Assembly (NCBI RefSeq): GCF_028768465.1
Contig: NZ_CP118225.1
Coordinates: forward strand, 2,895,001 to 2,959,000
DNA: 64,000 nucleotides
DNA from: Rhodopirellula sp. P2
GTDB lineage: Bacteria; Planctomycetota; Planctomycetia; Pirellulales; Pirellulaceae
Direction: 5' to 3'
Every line of letters begins with the position of its first letter. Position 1 is the first letter of the stretch. The notes under the pieces were generated by a model. That model was not told the origin of the DNA. It did not search any database and saw only the letters and a program-made list of their open reading frames with translations. Below, one piece after another: positions 26,659 through 35,296 of this stretch. The position numbers and the translations under genes are program-made.

Positions 26659-27972
26659 CTAGGCTTTATCGGCGGTGACCAGGGCTTTGTCACTGATGTC
26701 TTTGCGACACCAAGCGCCCTGCCAGCGAATTTCTCGCACGGCTTTGTAGGCCTGCAGTTTGGCGGCGCTGATGGAATCGCCCATGGCGGTCACGCCCAGC
26801 ACACGTCCGCCCGTGTTGACGACTTCGCCATCGACGCGTTGAGTGCCGGCATGGAAGACTTTGACATCTTTCATTTGATCAGCGGCTTCGATCCCTGTGA
26901 TCGCGTGGCCTTTCTCGTAATCAGCCGGGTAACCTTCGCTGGCCATGACGACGCAGATGGCAGGTCGTGGATCGAATTCCAGGGGGCCTGTTTCTTCGAG
27001 CTTGCCATCCACCACGGCCTGCATGACTTCGACGAGGTCCGTCTTCAATCGCATCAACAACGGCTGGCATTCAGGGTCACCGAAGCGAACATTGAATTCC
27101 AGGACTTTGGGTCCGGCGGGCGTCAGCATCAATCCGGCGTACAACACGCCTTTGAATGGGCGGCGTGAACGCTTCATGGCGTGCACGATCGGGACCAAAA
27201 TGCTTGATTCGACTTTGGCCAGTGTTTCTTCGTCCAGAACCGGCGCGGGACAGTACGCTCCCATCCCACCGGTGTTGGGGCCGGTGTCGCCATCGTTGGC
27301 AGGTTTGTGGTCTTGAGCCGGTGGCAAGGTGACGATCGTTTCGCCATCGGTGATGGCCAGCACGCTGACCTCGGGACCGGTCAGTCGTTCTTCGATGATC
27401 AGTTCTTTGCCGGCGGCACCGAACTCCTTGCGAGCCGCGATGCGATCAATCGCTTCCAGGGCTTCGCTGCGAGTGTCGCAAACAACGACGCCTTTGCCGG
27501 CGGCCAGGCCATCGGCTTTGACAACGACGTTCACTGGATCGGTTGGTTCGCTGAATCGATCCTTGATGTACCGCGACGCGTCATCAGCGTTTCGGAACGT
27601 TCGATAGTCCGCGGTGGGGATATCGGCGGATCGCAGCAGGTTTTTGCAGAAGACTTTGCTGCCTTCCAGTTCTGCTGCCGCTTTGCTGGGACCGAATGCT
27701 CGCAGTCCCGCGTCGGTCAACGCATCGACCAATCCAGCGACCAAGGGCGCCTCGGGGCCGACAATGACCAAACCGACGTGGTTTTCTTTCGCAAATTGGA
27801 TCACGGCATCGTGATCGGCGGGATCCAGATCGACGTTGGTCGCATCCATTCCGGTGCCAGCGTTGCCGGGGGCAACGAAAACAGTTTGCACGTGTCGGCT
27901 CTGTTTGACTTTCCATGCCAGGGCATGTTCACGTCCACCAGAGCCGACAATCAGCACGTTGTATTTACTCAT
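26659..27972 (-). CDS. purD: Phosphoribosylamine-glycine ligase (GARS)
   Basis: This 437-residue protein catalyses ATP-dependent formation of glycinamide ribonucleotide in purine synthesis. Motifs in order: VLIVGSGGREHALAWK, VGPEAPLVAGLVDAL, NVVVKADGLAAGKGVVV (ATP-grasp), DTGPNTGGMGAYCPAP, KVLEFNVRFGDPECQ and the C-terminal RVLGVTAMGDS. The ATG at 27972 overlaps the stop of the DUF1080 gene by eight bases (ATGAGTAA), indicating translational coupling to a secreted protein gene, an unusual partner for purD. Confidence 0.96.
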   Translation of the reverse strand: MSKYNVLIVGSGGREHALAWKVKQSRHVQTVFVAPGNAGTGMDATNVDLDPADHDAVIQFAKENHVGLVIVGPEAPLVAGLVDALTDAGLRAFGPSKAAAELEGSKVFCKNLLRSADIPTADYRTFRNADDASRYIKDRFSEPTDPVNVVVKADGLAAGKGVVVCDTRSEALEAIDRIAARKEFGAAGKELIIEERLTGPEVSVLAITDGETIVTLPPAQDHKPANDGDTGPNTGGMGAYCPAPVLDEETLAKVESSILVPIVHAMKRSRRPFKGVLYAGLMLTPAGPKVLEFNVRFGDPECQPLLMRLKTDLVEVMQAVVDGKLEETGPLEFDPRPAICVVMASEGYPADYEKGHAITGIEAADQMKDVKVFHAGTQRVDGEVVNTGGRVLGVTAMGDSISAAKLQAYKAVREIRWQGAWCRKDISDKALVTADKA

Positions 27973-28657
27973 CGAGTGGTTTGACTCGCAGGTTCTTGAA
28001 GTAGGCTTTGCTTTGTGGGTCGTGGGCTTGCAAGGCAAACGTGCCTTCGCCCAACCGGCGTTCGAAGCGATCCGAGAACGCTTCTTTTTCGCTCGGTTCG
28101 GTGTAGTCCACCAGTGTCTTTCCGTTGACTTTCAGTTCAATGTGTTTGCCGCGAACGATGATTTCTTGGGTGTACCATTCGTTGTCGCGAATTCCGTTGG
28201 CTGCCAACGTTTCCGCGTCGACATTCTCAACCCCGTAAAGCGAACTGGTTTTCTTGGGGTCTTTGTGGCTGACGTTGACTTGGCATTCGTAGCCGTGTTT
28301 GGGCCAGTCGGTTGCTTGATACTTGGTGTGAAAGTAAATGCCGGCGTTGCTGCCAGGCATCAATTTCAAGTCGGCTTTGAAGTGAAAGTTCTTCAGGGGA
28401 GCCAATTCACCGGTGTAGAACAGGTGGCATCGCTCGCCTTCGCAAACCAGCATCCCATCGACGACTTTCCAGCTGTCTGGATTCTCGGTCGACTTCTTCC
28501 AGCCGTCCAGCGACTCGCCGTCAAACAGGGAAACGAATCCCGTTTCATCGGCCGTCGGTTTCTTGGGAGCGTCATCCGCCATCGCGATCGGGGTGACCGA
28601 GAGGGCGGAAAACAGGGAAGCGACGGCAGTCAGGATCAGCAGGCGAGGACGGGACAT
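27965..28657 (-). CDS. Secreted DUF1080 (3-keto-disaccharide hydrolase-like) protein
   Basis: This 230-residue protein has a signal peptide (MSRPRLLILTAVASLFS, cleavage near AMADDA) and one DUF1080 domain: FVSLFDGESLDGWKK, WKVVDGMLVCEG, FHFKADLKLMPGSNAGIYFHT, GYECQVNV, WYTQEIIVRGKHIELKVNG. DUF1080 members have a concanavalin-like fold, and some act on 3-keto-glycosides. Substrate here is unknown. It shares eight bases with the purD start. The PEPCK-like gene stops 29 bp upstream. Confidence 0.85.
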   Translation of the reverse strand: MSRPRLLILTAVASLFSALSVTPIAMADDAPKKPTADETGFVSLFDGESLDGWKKSTENPDSWKVVDGMLVCEGERCHLFYTGELAPLKNFHFKADLKLMPGSNAGIYFHTKYQATDWPKHGYECQVNVSHKDPKKTSSLYGVENVDAETLAANGIRDNEWYTQEIIVRGKHIELKVNGKTLVDYTEPSEKEAFSDRFERRLGEGTFALQAHDPQSKAYFKNLRVKPLDE

Positions 28658-28686
28658 GCGTTGACTCAGCGGGCGGGGATGGCGGG

Positions 28687-31600
28687 CTAGACGCTGGCCA
28701 ACCGGTCCAGCATCACAGGGTCGTTGGGTGAGGGAGACATTGGGTCGACGCCCAAAGTTCCCTGCAAGGATGCAATATAGTCTCCCGACTCGGCCAATTG
28801 GCGTTGTTGGGTGGCATATTCGTACTGAGCGTTCATGTTCAAGCGTTCGGTCGCATCCGCGTTGAGGGGATCCTCGATGAACGTCTGCAAACTTTGCTGC
28901 AACGATTTCCAGTGGGCGATGTCACGCTGTTGTTTGGCGTCCAGGCGACGGCGGTACCACTCGCTGCTCATCAAGGATTCGCGTGTGAAGAGATGGCGGA
29001 CCTCGGGATCATCGATGGTTTTTCCGTTGTGGTTGCCATGCACCATGATGTCCAGGGCAGCACGCAGGGGTGGGCAAGCCAACTCGTACCCGGAGTCTTC
29101 CAGGTAATGTTGCGCCACGCGAGCTTGTGCTTCTGCGATTTGCAACACGCCATCGGCGAACGATTCTTGGTCCTGTTTTTCAGGACGCAAAATCGGTTCG
29201 GGGAAGACCTTCGAAGGGTTGTCGAAAACGCGAGCCAAGTAGGTGCGGACGAACTTGTCGGTGATTCGATAGCCGAGTCGGCTGGCGGGAATCTTTTTCC
29301 CGTCATGGTCGAAGTCCTCGACCTTTTCCAGCATTCCCGCTTCGATCATGCAGCCCGGATCGCGTTCCTCGGCGGTCATTCGGCACCAGACCTCGGGAAT
29401 CAACAGTGAGATATCGTGTCCGACTTCCAGGTGGGGGCCGATATGGCCGGCTGGCGTGCTGAAACCGCCCAGGTCGGTGAGGATCATCGACACAATCACA
29501 GCATTCAAATCGATTGCAGGATGCAGGGCGTTGAAGGGGCCCTTCGTCAACGCGCCTTCGCTGCCTGCACCGGTTGTGCTGGGGCTTTTGCCCGTCAGCG
29601 AGCAAACGTAGTCCATCACCAATTCAGGAAGTTCCTGGTAGTGAAGCGGTGAGTAAACCGCCAAGGAACGGATGCCAGCTTTGGCGTCTGGTGGATTGTT
29701 GCGACGGCCGGACAGCACGGCGCCAACCGGTGTCAGCACGGCTTCGTCGGCAGCGAGTCTGCGATGCAACTGGATCCCTCGCATCGCCACATACGTGTCG
29801 CGAGGGTACGCCATGTCAGGGCGATCCTGCAGGTAGCGAGGGTTCTTGGTCGGTTTGCCATCGACCAAACGCGGGTTGGCGGTGCTGACGACGTAACCGT
29901 CTTCGGATTCGGCGGCGGTTTGCAGCAACTCTTCCATCGGGCCAGTGAATTTGTCGAACTCGATTGCATCGCGCATGATGTCGCGTGCTTGCTTGCTGGT
30001 CAGCGGTTCAAAGTTGCTGATGAAATTGCCCGGTGCGGCCAAGTCCGCTTCGGTTTGTTTGTCCAAGCCACGATGAATGGCATCGTCGGGGCGTTGGAAC
30101 AAACGGTATTCGCAGTTCTCGACGAACTTGTAGCTGGTCGCTTCCGCGACCGCGGATCCGACGTCACCGATGCTGCCGGCGGGAACAACGATGCTGGCGG
30201 AAATGTCATCTTCGCGTTGAACTTTGGACGAAGCGATGAAGTCCTGGCGGAGTTTGAAGGTCCGCCACTGCGAGTTTTCGAGTCCCACCCGCAGGTAAGT
30301 TCCCACCAACGGGCGGCTGCCCATTTTCAGTTCGTGTCCCGGCGAGCCGTTGACGATGTCGACGCCAAAGGTTTCTCGCCAATCGGCGCTCATGCCGGGG
30401 GCCGCGAAGCGTTTGATGATCAATGCCAGAGCGTAAACGTGCTCGGGAATGCTCTTCAGCCACGCGTTGTAGTCGTCGTTGTATTCGGGGCTGGGGGTCA
30501 GCAACTTGATCACGCTGCCCAGGGAGCGATTGGGATCAAGCACCTTGCGGCTGTCGCGTTCGGTGTAGTCGGTGCGTCCGGTGTAGGAATCAGACCAGCG
30601 TGTGCCGTAGTCTTTCGAGAAGATGTCGTCGACGAGTTGGAAATCGACGTCGTGATCTTTGACGAAGATTGGTCCGTACAGCATGTAATCCCGCAGGCTC
30701 TTGCTGATTTCGCTCTTGCCGCCGCCACTGACCGTGCAGGGTTTGTGGCAGAAGACACCTTCGCCGACCGTGCCGATCAATCGCCAGCTGGGTGCCGAAG
30801 GGTGTTTTTGCAGTTGGATTTTGTAACCGCTCGGCGCGATGTAGATTTCATCCGGCGACAACGGGATGGATTGCTGTCTGCCAGTCACATCGGTCCAGCG
30901 AATGCAGCGTTCGCGAAGTGTTGCCAGGGCGTCTTCGGGAATGTAGATCACGCTCGGATGAGTGCGGTCGATGCCGTAGCCCGCAGGTTGAACGTCGATG
31001 AAATCGCCATAGCGTTTCGCGACGTCGGCAAAGGTTTGGCCGTTGTACAGGCGGCTGTTGACTTGGAATTCATCGCCCAACGAATACGAAGCAAACGCGA
31101 TGGCTCCGCCCGAGTGCTCTTCCTCGGCGTTGCCCATCAGGTTCGCGGCGTAACTGAGTTGGGTTTTGACTTCTTTTTTGCAGTAACCGTAGTAGTTGTC
31201 TGCGATCAGAGTCACGATCACGCCATCGCTGTTGCGGCAGGTGGCCTTGAACGCACCTCCGTCGTTGTAGAGTTCGGTTTCGGATTGCCAGCACATCCGG
31301 TCCCGGCGTTGACGTTCGGTCGCGTCATCGTAGTGCGGCAGCCCGAGTTCTTTTTTCGTCAGTTGAGTCAGGTGAGTCGCCAAAATCACACACCCGGTGT
31401 GACCGCTCCAGTGTTTGGCATCCAATCCCGCATCGCAAGCGGCGATCAACGGATCCCCCGCGTTGCCAAAGATCGATTCGACAAAGTCCAGATTGCTGAC
31501 GTAGTTGCCGGGAACGAAGAAGCGAGTTTCCATGGACTTGGATTCGCTGTAGCCGGGAACGCCCGGGGCAACCAGCGGTCGCAGCATCAACGACACCCAC

Positions 31601-32220
31601 GATTCAGCTGGATGGGGTGAGTTGTGCGTGTAGGGCAGTTCCATGTCGGCAGCGGGGGGCTGCATGGCGGCGCGGAACAGATTGACAAACACGTTCTTGG
31701 GGACCACGCGTTTGTCACCTGGAATCGGCAATCCGCCCTCCACCACGTGGAACGTTCCGGCCGTGGTGCGACGGTCGGCTCGCGGGTTGTTCAAGACACC
31801 GTTGAAGCAGCGGTACGATTTGACTTGGTCATTCTCGAAACAATTGCCACCCAGCGGCAAACTCAATTCGCGAGCCATCCCGTGGCGGTCGAGGTTCAAC
31901 GAACGACTGGGAAGCGTCAACGGTTCGCTGCCGACTTCGTCAGCAAAGTAGGTCGCCAAGAACGATTCAATGCGGTGATCAATGGGCGGCTGATGCTGCC
32001 GAAGGATCGCGTTGCGTTCGCGAAAACTGTCCAGCATTTCGCGTGGGAAAGCGGCGTCGGGACGTTCCTGGTCTTCTTCGCCCGGAGGCATCAACCCGGC
32101 CAGCGCCAATTGGAACGAGAGATAGTTTTGGAGTCGTTGTCGTTGTTCCGGAGTGGCGGCAAGCATCCGGTCCCAACTCAAGGCGCGTTGAAGTTCTGTG
32201 GGTTCTCGCAGCAAGGCCAT
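28687..32220 (-). CDS. Large PEPCK-like protein, candidate PPi-dependent phosphoenolpyruvate carboxykinase
   Basis: This is a 1177-residue cytoplasmic protein with no signal peptide or membrane segment. I recognise two PEPCK-like segments. NYYGYCKKEVKTQLSYAANL (about 342-361) resembles the GTP-PEPCK segment with the paired lysines that bind metal and substrate. CTVSGGGKSEISKSLRDYM (about 495-513) is at the phosphate-binding loop position. The length fits PPi-type PEPCKs (about 1100-1200 residues, known from Entamoeba and Propionibacterium) and is about twice ordinary PEPCK. The reaction would interconvert oxaloacetate and PEP using PPi/Pi. Assignment is from memory of family features without alignment. 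The ATG at 32220 was chosen over upstream options that only add residues of shadow composition. Confidence 0.55.
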   Translation of the reverse strand: MALLREPTELQRALSWDRMLAATPEQRQRLQNYLSFQLALAGLMPPGEEDQERPDAAFPREMLDSFRERNAILRQHQPPIDHRIESFLATYFADEVGSEPLTLPSRSLNLDRHGMARELSLPLGGNCFENDQVKSYRCFNGVLNNPRADRRTTAGTFHVVEGGLPIPGDKRVVPKNVFVNLFRAAMQPPAADMELPYTHNSPHPAESWVSLMLRPLVAPGVPGYSESKSMETRFFVPGNYVSNLDFVESIFGNAGDPLIAACDAGLDAKHWSGHTGCVILATHLTQLTKKELGLPHYDDATERQRRDRMCWQSETELYNDGGAFKATCRNSDGVIVTLIADNYYGYCKKEVKTQLSYAANLMGNAEEEHSGGAIAFASYSLGDEFQVNSRLYNGQTFADVAKRYGDFIDVQPAGYGIDRTHPSVIYIPEDALATLRERCIRWTDVTGRQQSIPLSPDEIYIAPSGYKIQLQKHPSAPSWRLIGTVGEGVFCHKPCTVSGGGKSEISKSLRDYMLYGPIFVKDHDVDFQLVDDIFSKDYGTRWSDSYTGRTDYTERDSRKVLDPNRSLGSVIKLLTPSPEYNDDYNAWLKSIPEHVYALALIIKRFAAPGMSADWRETFGVDIVNGSPGHELKMGSRPLVGTYLRVGLENSQWRTFKLRQDFIASSKVQREDDISASIVVPAGSIGDVGSAVAEATSYKFVENCEYRLFQRPDDAIHRGLDKQTEADLAAPGNFISNFEPLTSKQARDIMRDAIEFDKFTGPMEELLQTAAESEDGYVVSTANPRLVDGKPTKNPRYLQDRPDMAYPRDTYVAMRGIQLHRRLAADEAVLTPVGAVLSGRRNNPPDAKAGIRSLAVYSPLHYQELPELVMDYVCSLTGKSPSTTGAGSEGALTKGPFNALHPAIDLNAVIVSMILTDLGGFSTPAGHIGPHLEVGHDISLLIPEVWCRMTAEERDPGCMIEAGMLEKVEDFDHDGKKIPASRLGYRITDKFVRTYLARVFDNPSKVFPEPILRPEKQDQESFADGVLQIAEAQARVAQHYLEDSGYELACPPLRAALDIMVHGNHNGKTIDDPEVRHLFTRESLMSSEWYRRRLDAKQQRDIAHWKSLQQSLQTFIEDPLNADATERLNMNAQYEYATQQRQLAESGDYIASLQGTLGVDPMSPSPNDPVMLDRLASV

Positions 32221-32834
32221 GACAAGTTCTCCGGTTCGAACATGGATGAGGGGACGGCAAATCCAAGCCGGTACAATGGCTGAGCGGTGACGCTGAGAAC
32301 CACGGAATGCGATCGGCACCTCGCGAATCACGAGTGACAACTGTCACACGAAGAACGCTGGAACCAAGGGCGGGCTTGGGTGGGTGGAAGCTTAGCAAAT
32401 ACCGGCCGAATTTGAATCGGACGCGATTCGTTTGGATCTGTCGAAGACCAAGCAGAATCAGGACCCAAATCGATTGAGCTGACCGGTGGATGAACTGTCT
32501 AACGCGGGGGATTGCCTCTCTGTTGCTGGTTGGCGGTGTGTTCGGTCGCGTTGTGGTGCGGGAGCACACGAAGAGACTGTCCCGTCGGGCACCCGGGGTC
32601 AGTCGGGGGAGCGAAGGTTGAATCGTTTCAAACACGCAGGCTGCGAAAGAAAACCCGGCGAATCGGGTGAGGCAAGCCCTCGGCGCCGCGACCAGGTCAG
32701 TTGGAGCGAAGGCATACGCCAGTGGTGCGTCAACGCCCAAAATGAGGGGCCGTGGTGGTGGACGAGGCTGCAAGTCCCTCGTTTCTCGACCGCTGCAAAG
32801 GACTCGTGACCTCGTCCACTACCCTGGGTTGTGG
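32221..32834. other. Gene-free region upstream of the PEPCK-like gene
   Basis: No credible gene. An imperfect hairpin lies at 32754-32823. Frames on both strands here show arginine- and proline-rich shadow composition and no recognisable domain. The leader of the PEPCK-like gene should lie in the left part. Confidence 0.5.
32754..32823. repeat. Imperfect inverted repeat
   Basis: Arms 32754-32777 and 32800-32823 pair at about three quarters of positions around a 22-base loop. It lies 12 bp beyond the coaE stop codon, so it may end leftward coaE transcription. There is no T-run. Confidence 0.5.
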
Positions 32835-33488
32835 CTACCCTCCGTCTCGATGTTGAAGGACCGCCAGTTCGGACTCCACCAGTCGACGGAGGTCGGCCTC
32901 GGTGCCATTGTTCGACAGCACGCGATTGCTGGCTGCTCGTTTGCGTTCCCAGGACCACTGCCGGGCGGTTCGCCGTTCCAGTTCGGTCTGGTCCCAACCA
33001 CGTGACCGGAGTAACTCCAGGTGCCGTTCTGGATCGACTTGCAGGCACCAAACTTCGTCGCAGGTATCCCCGTAACCGCTTTCCAAAAGCAACGGGACAT
33101 CGAGGATCACAAACGGTTGTCCCTCCGTCTTCGCATCGGCAATTCGCGATTGCAGAATCGTTCGCGTTCGCGGGTGCAGCACACCCTCGAGTTGTCGCAG
33201 GCGGGCCAACGAGGTTTCGTCGTCCCCGAAGACCAGGTCGGCCAAACGTTCTCGCGAAAGGGAACCGTCGGATGTTTGGATCGAGTCGCCGAACAAGAGC
33301 TTCAGCTCTGCGATGACATCGGGTTGGTGAAGTTGGCTTTTGGCGATTTCATCGGCGTTCAGCCAAACGCCCCCCAAGGATTCCAGGTGGCGGGCGACGG
33401 TTGATTTGCCACTGCACGGGGGGCCGATGACGCCAATGATTGGCGTGGGGGACGCCGATTGCGAATCGTGGGTCGTCTCAGGGCCCAT
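32835..33488 (-). CDS. coaE: Dephospho-CoA kinase
   Basis: This 217-residue protein phosphorylates dephospho-CoA, the last CoA step. It has the P-loop GPPCSGKST (residues 22-30), followed by LGGVWLNADEIAKSQL, HPRTRTILQSRI, FVILDVPLLLESGY and the C-terminal RTARQWSWERKRAASNRVLSN region, all typical of CoaE. The ATG at 33488 shares one base with the stop of the zinc-ribbon gene, so the two are probably translated together. Confidence 0.95.
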   Translation of the reverse strand: MGPETTHDSQSASPTPIIGVIGPPCSGKSTVARHLESLGGVWLNADEIAKSQLHQPDVIAELKLLFGDSIQTSDGSLSRERLADLVFGDDETSLARLRQLEGVLHPRTRTILQSRIADAKTEGQPFVILDVPLLLESGYGDTCDEVWCLQVDPERHLELLRSRGWDQTELERRTARQWSWERKRAASNRVLSNNGTEADLRRLVESELAVLQHRDGG

Positions 33489-34207
33489 CAGGCCTGGTAC
33501 AGATAGGCGTTGCAGTTGGGGCAATGCGTCAGGGTCGACAGCATCACTTGATTGAGGACTTGCGTGGTCAAGGTTTGGTAGCAACCCCCGCACGAGTCCT
33601 GTTCGATCGGTGCCATTGCCTCGTCGCCTCGGGCATCCACCAGTCGCCGATAATCCTCTTTCACCGCCGCGGGGATGTCGGCTTCGTGCACGGCGAGTTG
33701 TTCATTGATGCGAGCGAGATCTTGGCGAACTTGTTCGAGCCGGGCCTCAATTTCTTTCAAGCGTTTGATTTGGTCTGCCTGGGCCTGTTCGAGTTTTTTC
33801 TGGGACCGATTCAGGTCCGCCTCACAGGAGTCGATTCGTTCGAGCACTTCCAGGATTTCATCGCTTTGAACACTGTTGGCTTGTTCGTCGGCGGCGATTT
33901 GATCTTTCAGCAGCGAGAATTCTTTGTTGGAGGCTGCCGTGTTCAGTTTGCCCTGCAGGTTGTTCACATGAGCTTCGCGGGACTGCAGTTGCAGTTGCTT
34001 CTCATCCGCGGTCATGCGGGTTTTTTTCAACGTTTTGGCGGCGGCGTTCACCTTGGCTTGAGCCTCATCGACCATCGATTGGACGGCCTTGATTTGAAGC
34101 GGGCCGCGTCGTAGCTGACTCTCCAAATCGGTGCGTTGTTGCAATGTGTTGTGCAACGTACGCAACAGGACGCTGGAAAACTTAATCGTCGAGGAATGCG
34201 AAGCCAT
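33488..34207 (-). CDS. Zinc-ribbon coiled-coil protein (DUF164/CdsZ-like)
   Basis: This 239-residue protein has a long antiparallel-type coiled coil (about residues 15-185) and a C-terminal C4 zinc ribbon, CGGC and CPNC at about 207-210 and 228-231. This is the C4-type zinc ribbon (zf-RING_7/DUF164) protein widespread in bacteria. Its role in this phylum is unknown; chlamydial relatives have been linked to DNA or secretion functions. It is translationally joined to coaE. Confidence 0.8.
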   Translation of the reverse strand: MASHSSTIKFSSVLLRTLHNTLQQRTDLESQLRRGPLQIKAVQSMVDEAQAKVNAAAKTLKKTRMTADEKQLQLQSREAHVNNLQGKLNTAASNKEFSLLKDQIAADEQANSVQSDEILEVLERIDSCEADLNRSQKKLEQAQADQIKRLKEIEARLEQVRQDLARINEQLAVHEADIPAAVKEDYRRLVDARGDEAMAPIEQDSCGGCYQTLTTQVLNQVMLSTLTHCPNCNAYLYQA

Positions 34208-34280
34208 CAGGCAGAATGCAGAAGTTGAAGAATGAAATTGAAAAGTGGGGGCGGGATTGTGAGACGGATGCGAGCACCGA

Positions 34281-35285
34281 TCAATCGCCCTTTTCTGGAA
34301 CCTTCTCCAGAATTTCCAGCAAAACGCGGTCTGTGTCGATGCCCTCGGCTTGGGCTTCGAAATTCAGCAGCACCCGGTGACGCATCGCGGGCAAGAACAT
34401 TCGCCGGATGTCTTCGAAGGAAACATTGAACCGACCGTCCAGCAAAGCCTGCACTTTCGCAGTCAAAGCGAGGGTTTGGGCACCACGTGGGCTGCTGCCC
34501 CAACGCACGTATTCGTTGGTGATCGGCACGCTGTAGGGCCCCTCGGGGTGAGTCGCCATGGTCAGCCGCACCAGGTAATCCTGGACGTGGGGGGCGAGGA
34601 TGACCTCACGCACCAACTTTTGCCAGCGTTGGATTTCTTCGCCGTCCATGACCTTTTCGATTTCCGGGCGCTCGCCTCGTGTGGTGCGGTCCACGATCGT
34701 CGCCAGTTCGTCCCGGTTGCTGTAGCCGACCACCAACTTGAACAGGAACCGGTCCATCTGTGCTTCGGGCAGCGGGTAGGTGCCTTCTTGCTCGATCGGG
34801 TTTTGCGTGGCCAACACAAAGAACGGTTGGGCGAGCGTGTAGCGATGCCCGCCCGCGGTCACGGTGCCTTCCTGCATGGTTTCCAGCATCGCCGACTGCG
34901 TCTTTGGCGTCGCTCGGTTGATTTCGTCCGCCAGCAAGATTTGGGTGAAGACGGGGCCCTTTTGGAACTCAAATTTCCGTCGACCGGATTCGTCTTCCAC
35001 CACCATGTTGGTGCCCAGGATGTCGGCGGGCATCAGGTCCGGTGTGAACTGAATGCGATTGAACTGCAGTTCCATGACTTCGGCCAAGGTCCGGACCAGC
35101 ATCGTTTTGCCGAGTCCCGGAACGCCTTCGAGCAAGCAGTGACCACCGCAAAGCATCGATGTCAAAACCCCACTGACAATCTCATCGTGACCCACGATCA
35201 CGCGACCAATCATTTCACGGACCGCGACGTATCGCTGACGAAATTGTTCCGCGTCGGCTCGCATCGCATCGACGGTGGTGCTCAT
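34281..35285 (-). CDS. MoxR-type AAA+ ATPase
   Basis: This 334-residue protein has Walker A GVPGLGKT (about 54-61), Walker B ILLADEINR, sensor motif FFVLATQNPIEQEGTYPLPEAQMDRF and the MoxR lid with SPRGAQTLAL. MoxR ATPases act as metal-insertion or assembly chaperones, usually with DUF58 and VWA proteins encoded next to them. No such partner is adjacent here; the neighbours are a sulfatase and a zinc-ribbon protein. The ATG at 35285 removes an upstream extension. The gene starts 12 bp after the sulfatase stop. Confidence 0.9.
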   Translation of the reverse strand: MSTTVDAMRADAEQFRQRYVAVREMIGRVIVGHDEIVSGVLTSMLCGGHCLLEGVPGLGKTMLVRTLAEVMELQFNRIQFTPDLMPADILGTNMVVEDESGRRKFEFQKGPVFTQILLADEINRATPKTQSAMLETMQEGTVTAGGHRYTLAQPFFVLATQNPIEQEGTYPLPEAQMDRFLFKLVVGYSNRDELATIVDRTTRGERPEIEKVMDGEEIQRWQKLVREVILAPHVQDYLVRLTMATHPEGPYSVPITNEYVRWGSSPRGAQTLALTAKVQALLDGRFNVSFEDIRRMFLPAMRHRVLLNFEAQAEGIDTDRVLLEILEKVPEKGD

Positions 35286-35296
35286 AAGCTTCTGTG

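Noticed and set aside
29764-31620. 618-residue open frame on the plus strand
   Set aside because: It lies wholly antisense to the PEPCK-like gene and shows no recognisable motif; it arises from codon bias.
31979-32773. 264-residue minus-strand frame upstream of the PEPCK-like gene
   Set aside because: It overlaps the true start of that gene in another frame and is Pro/Arg/Ser-rich without domains.
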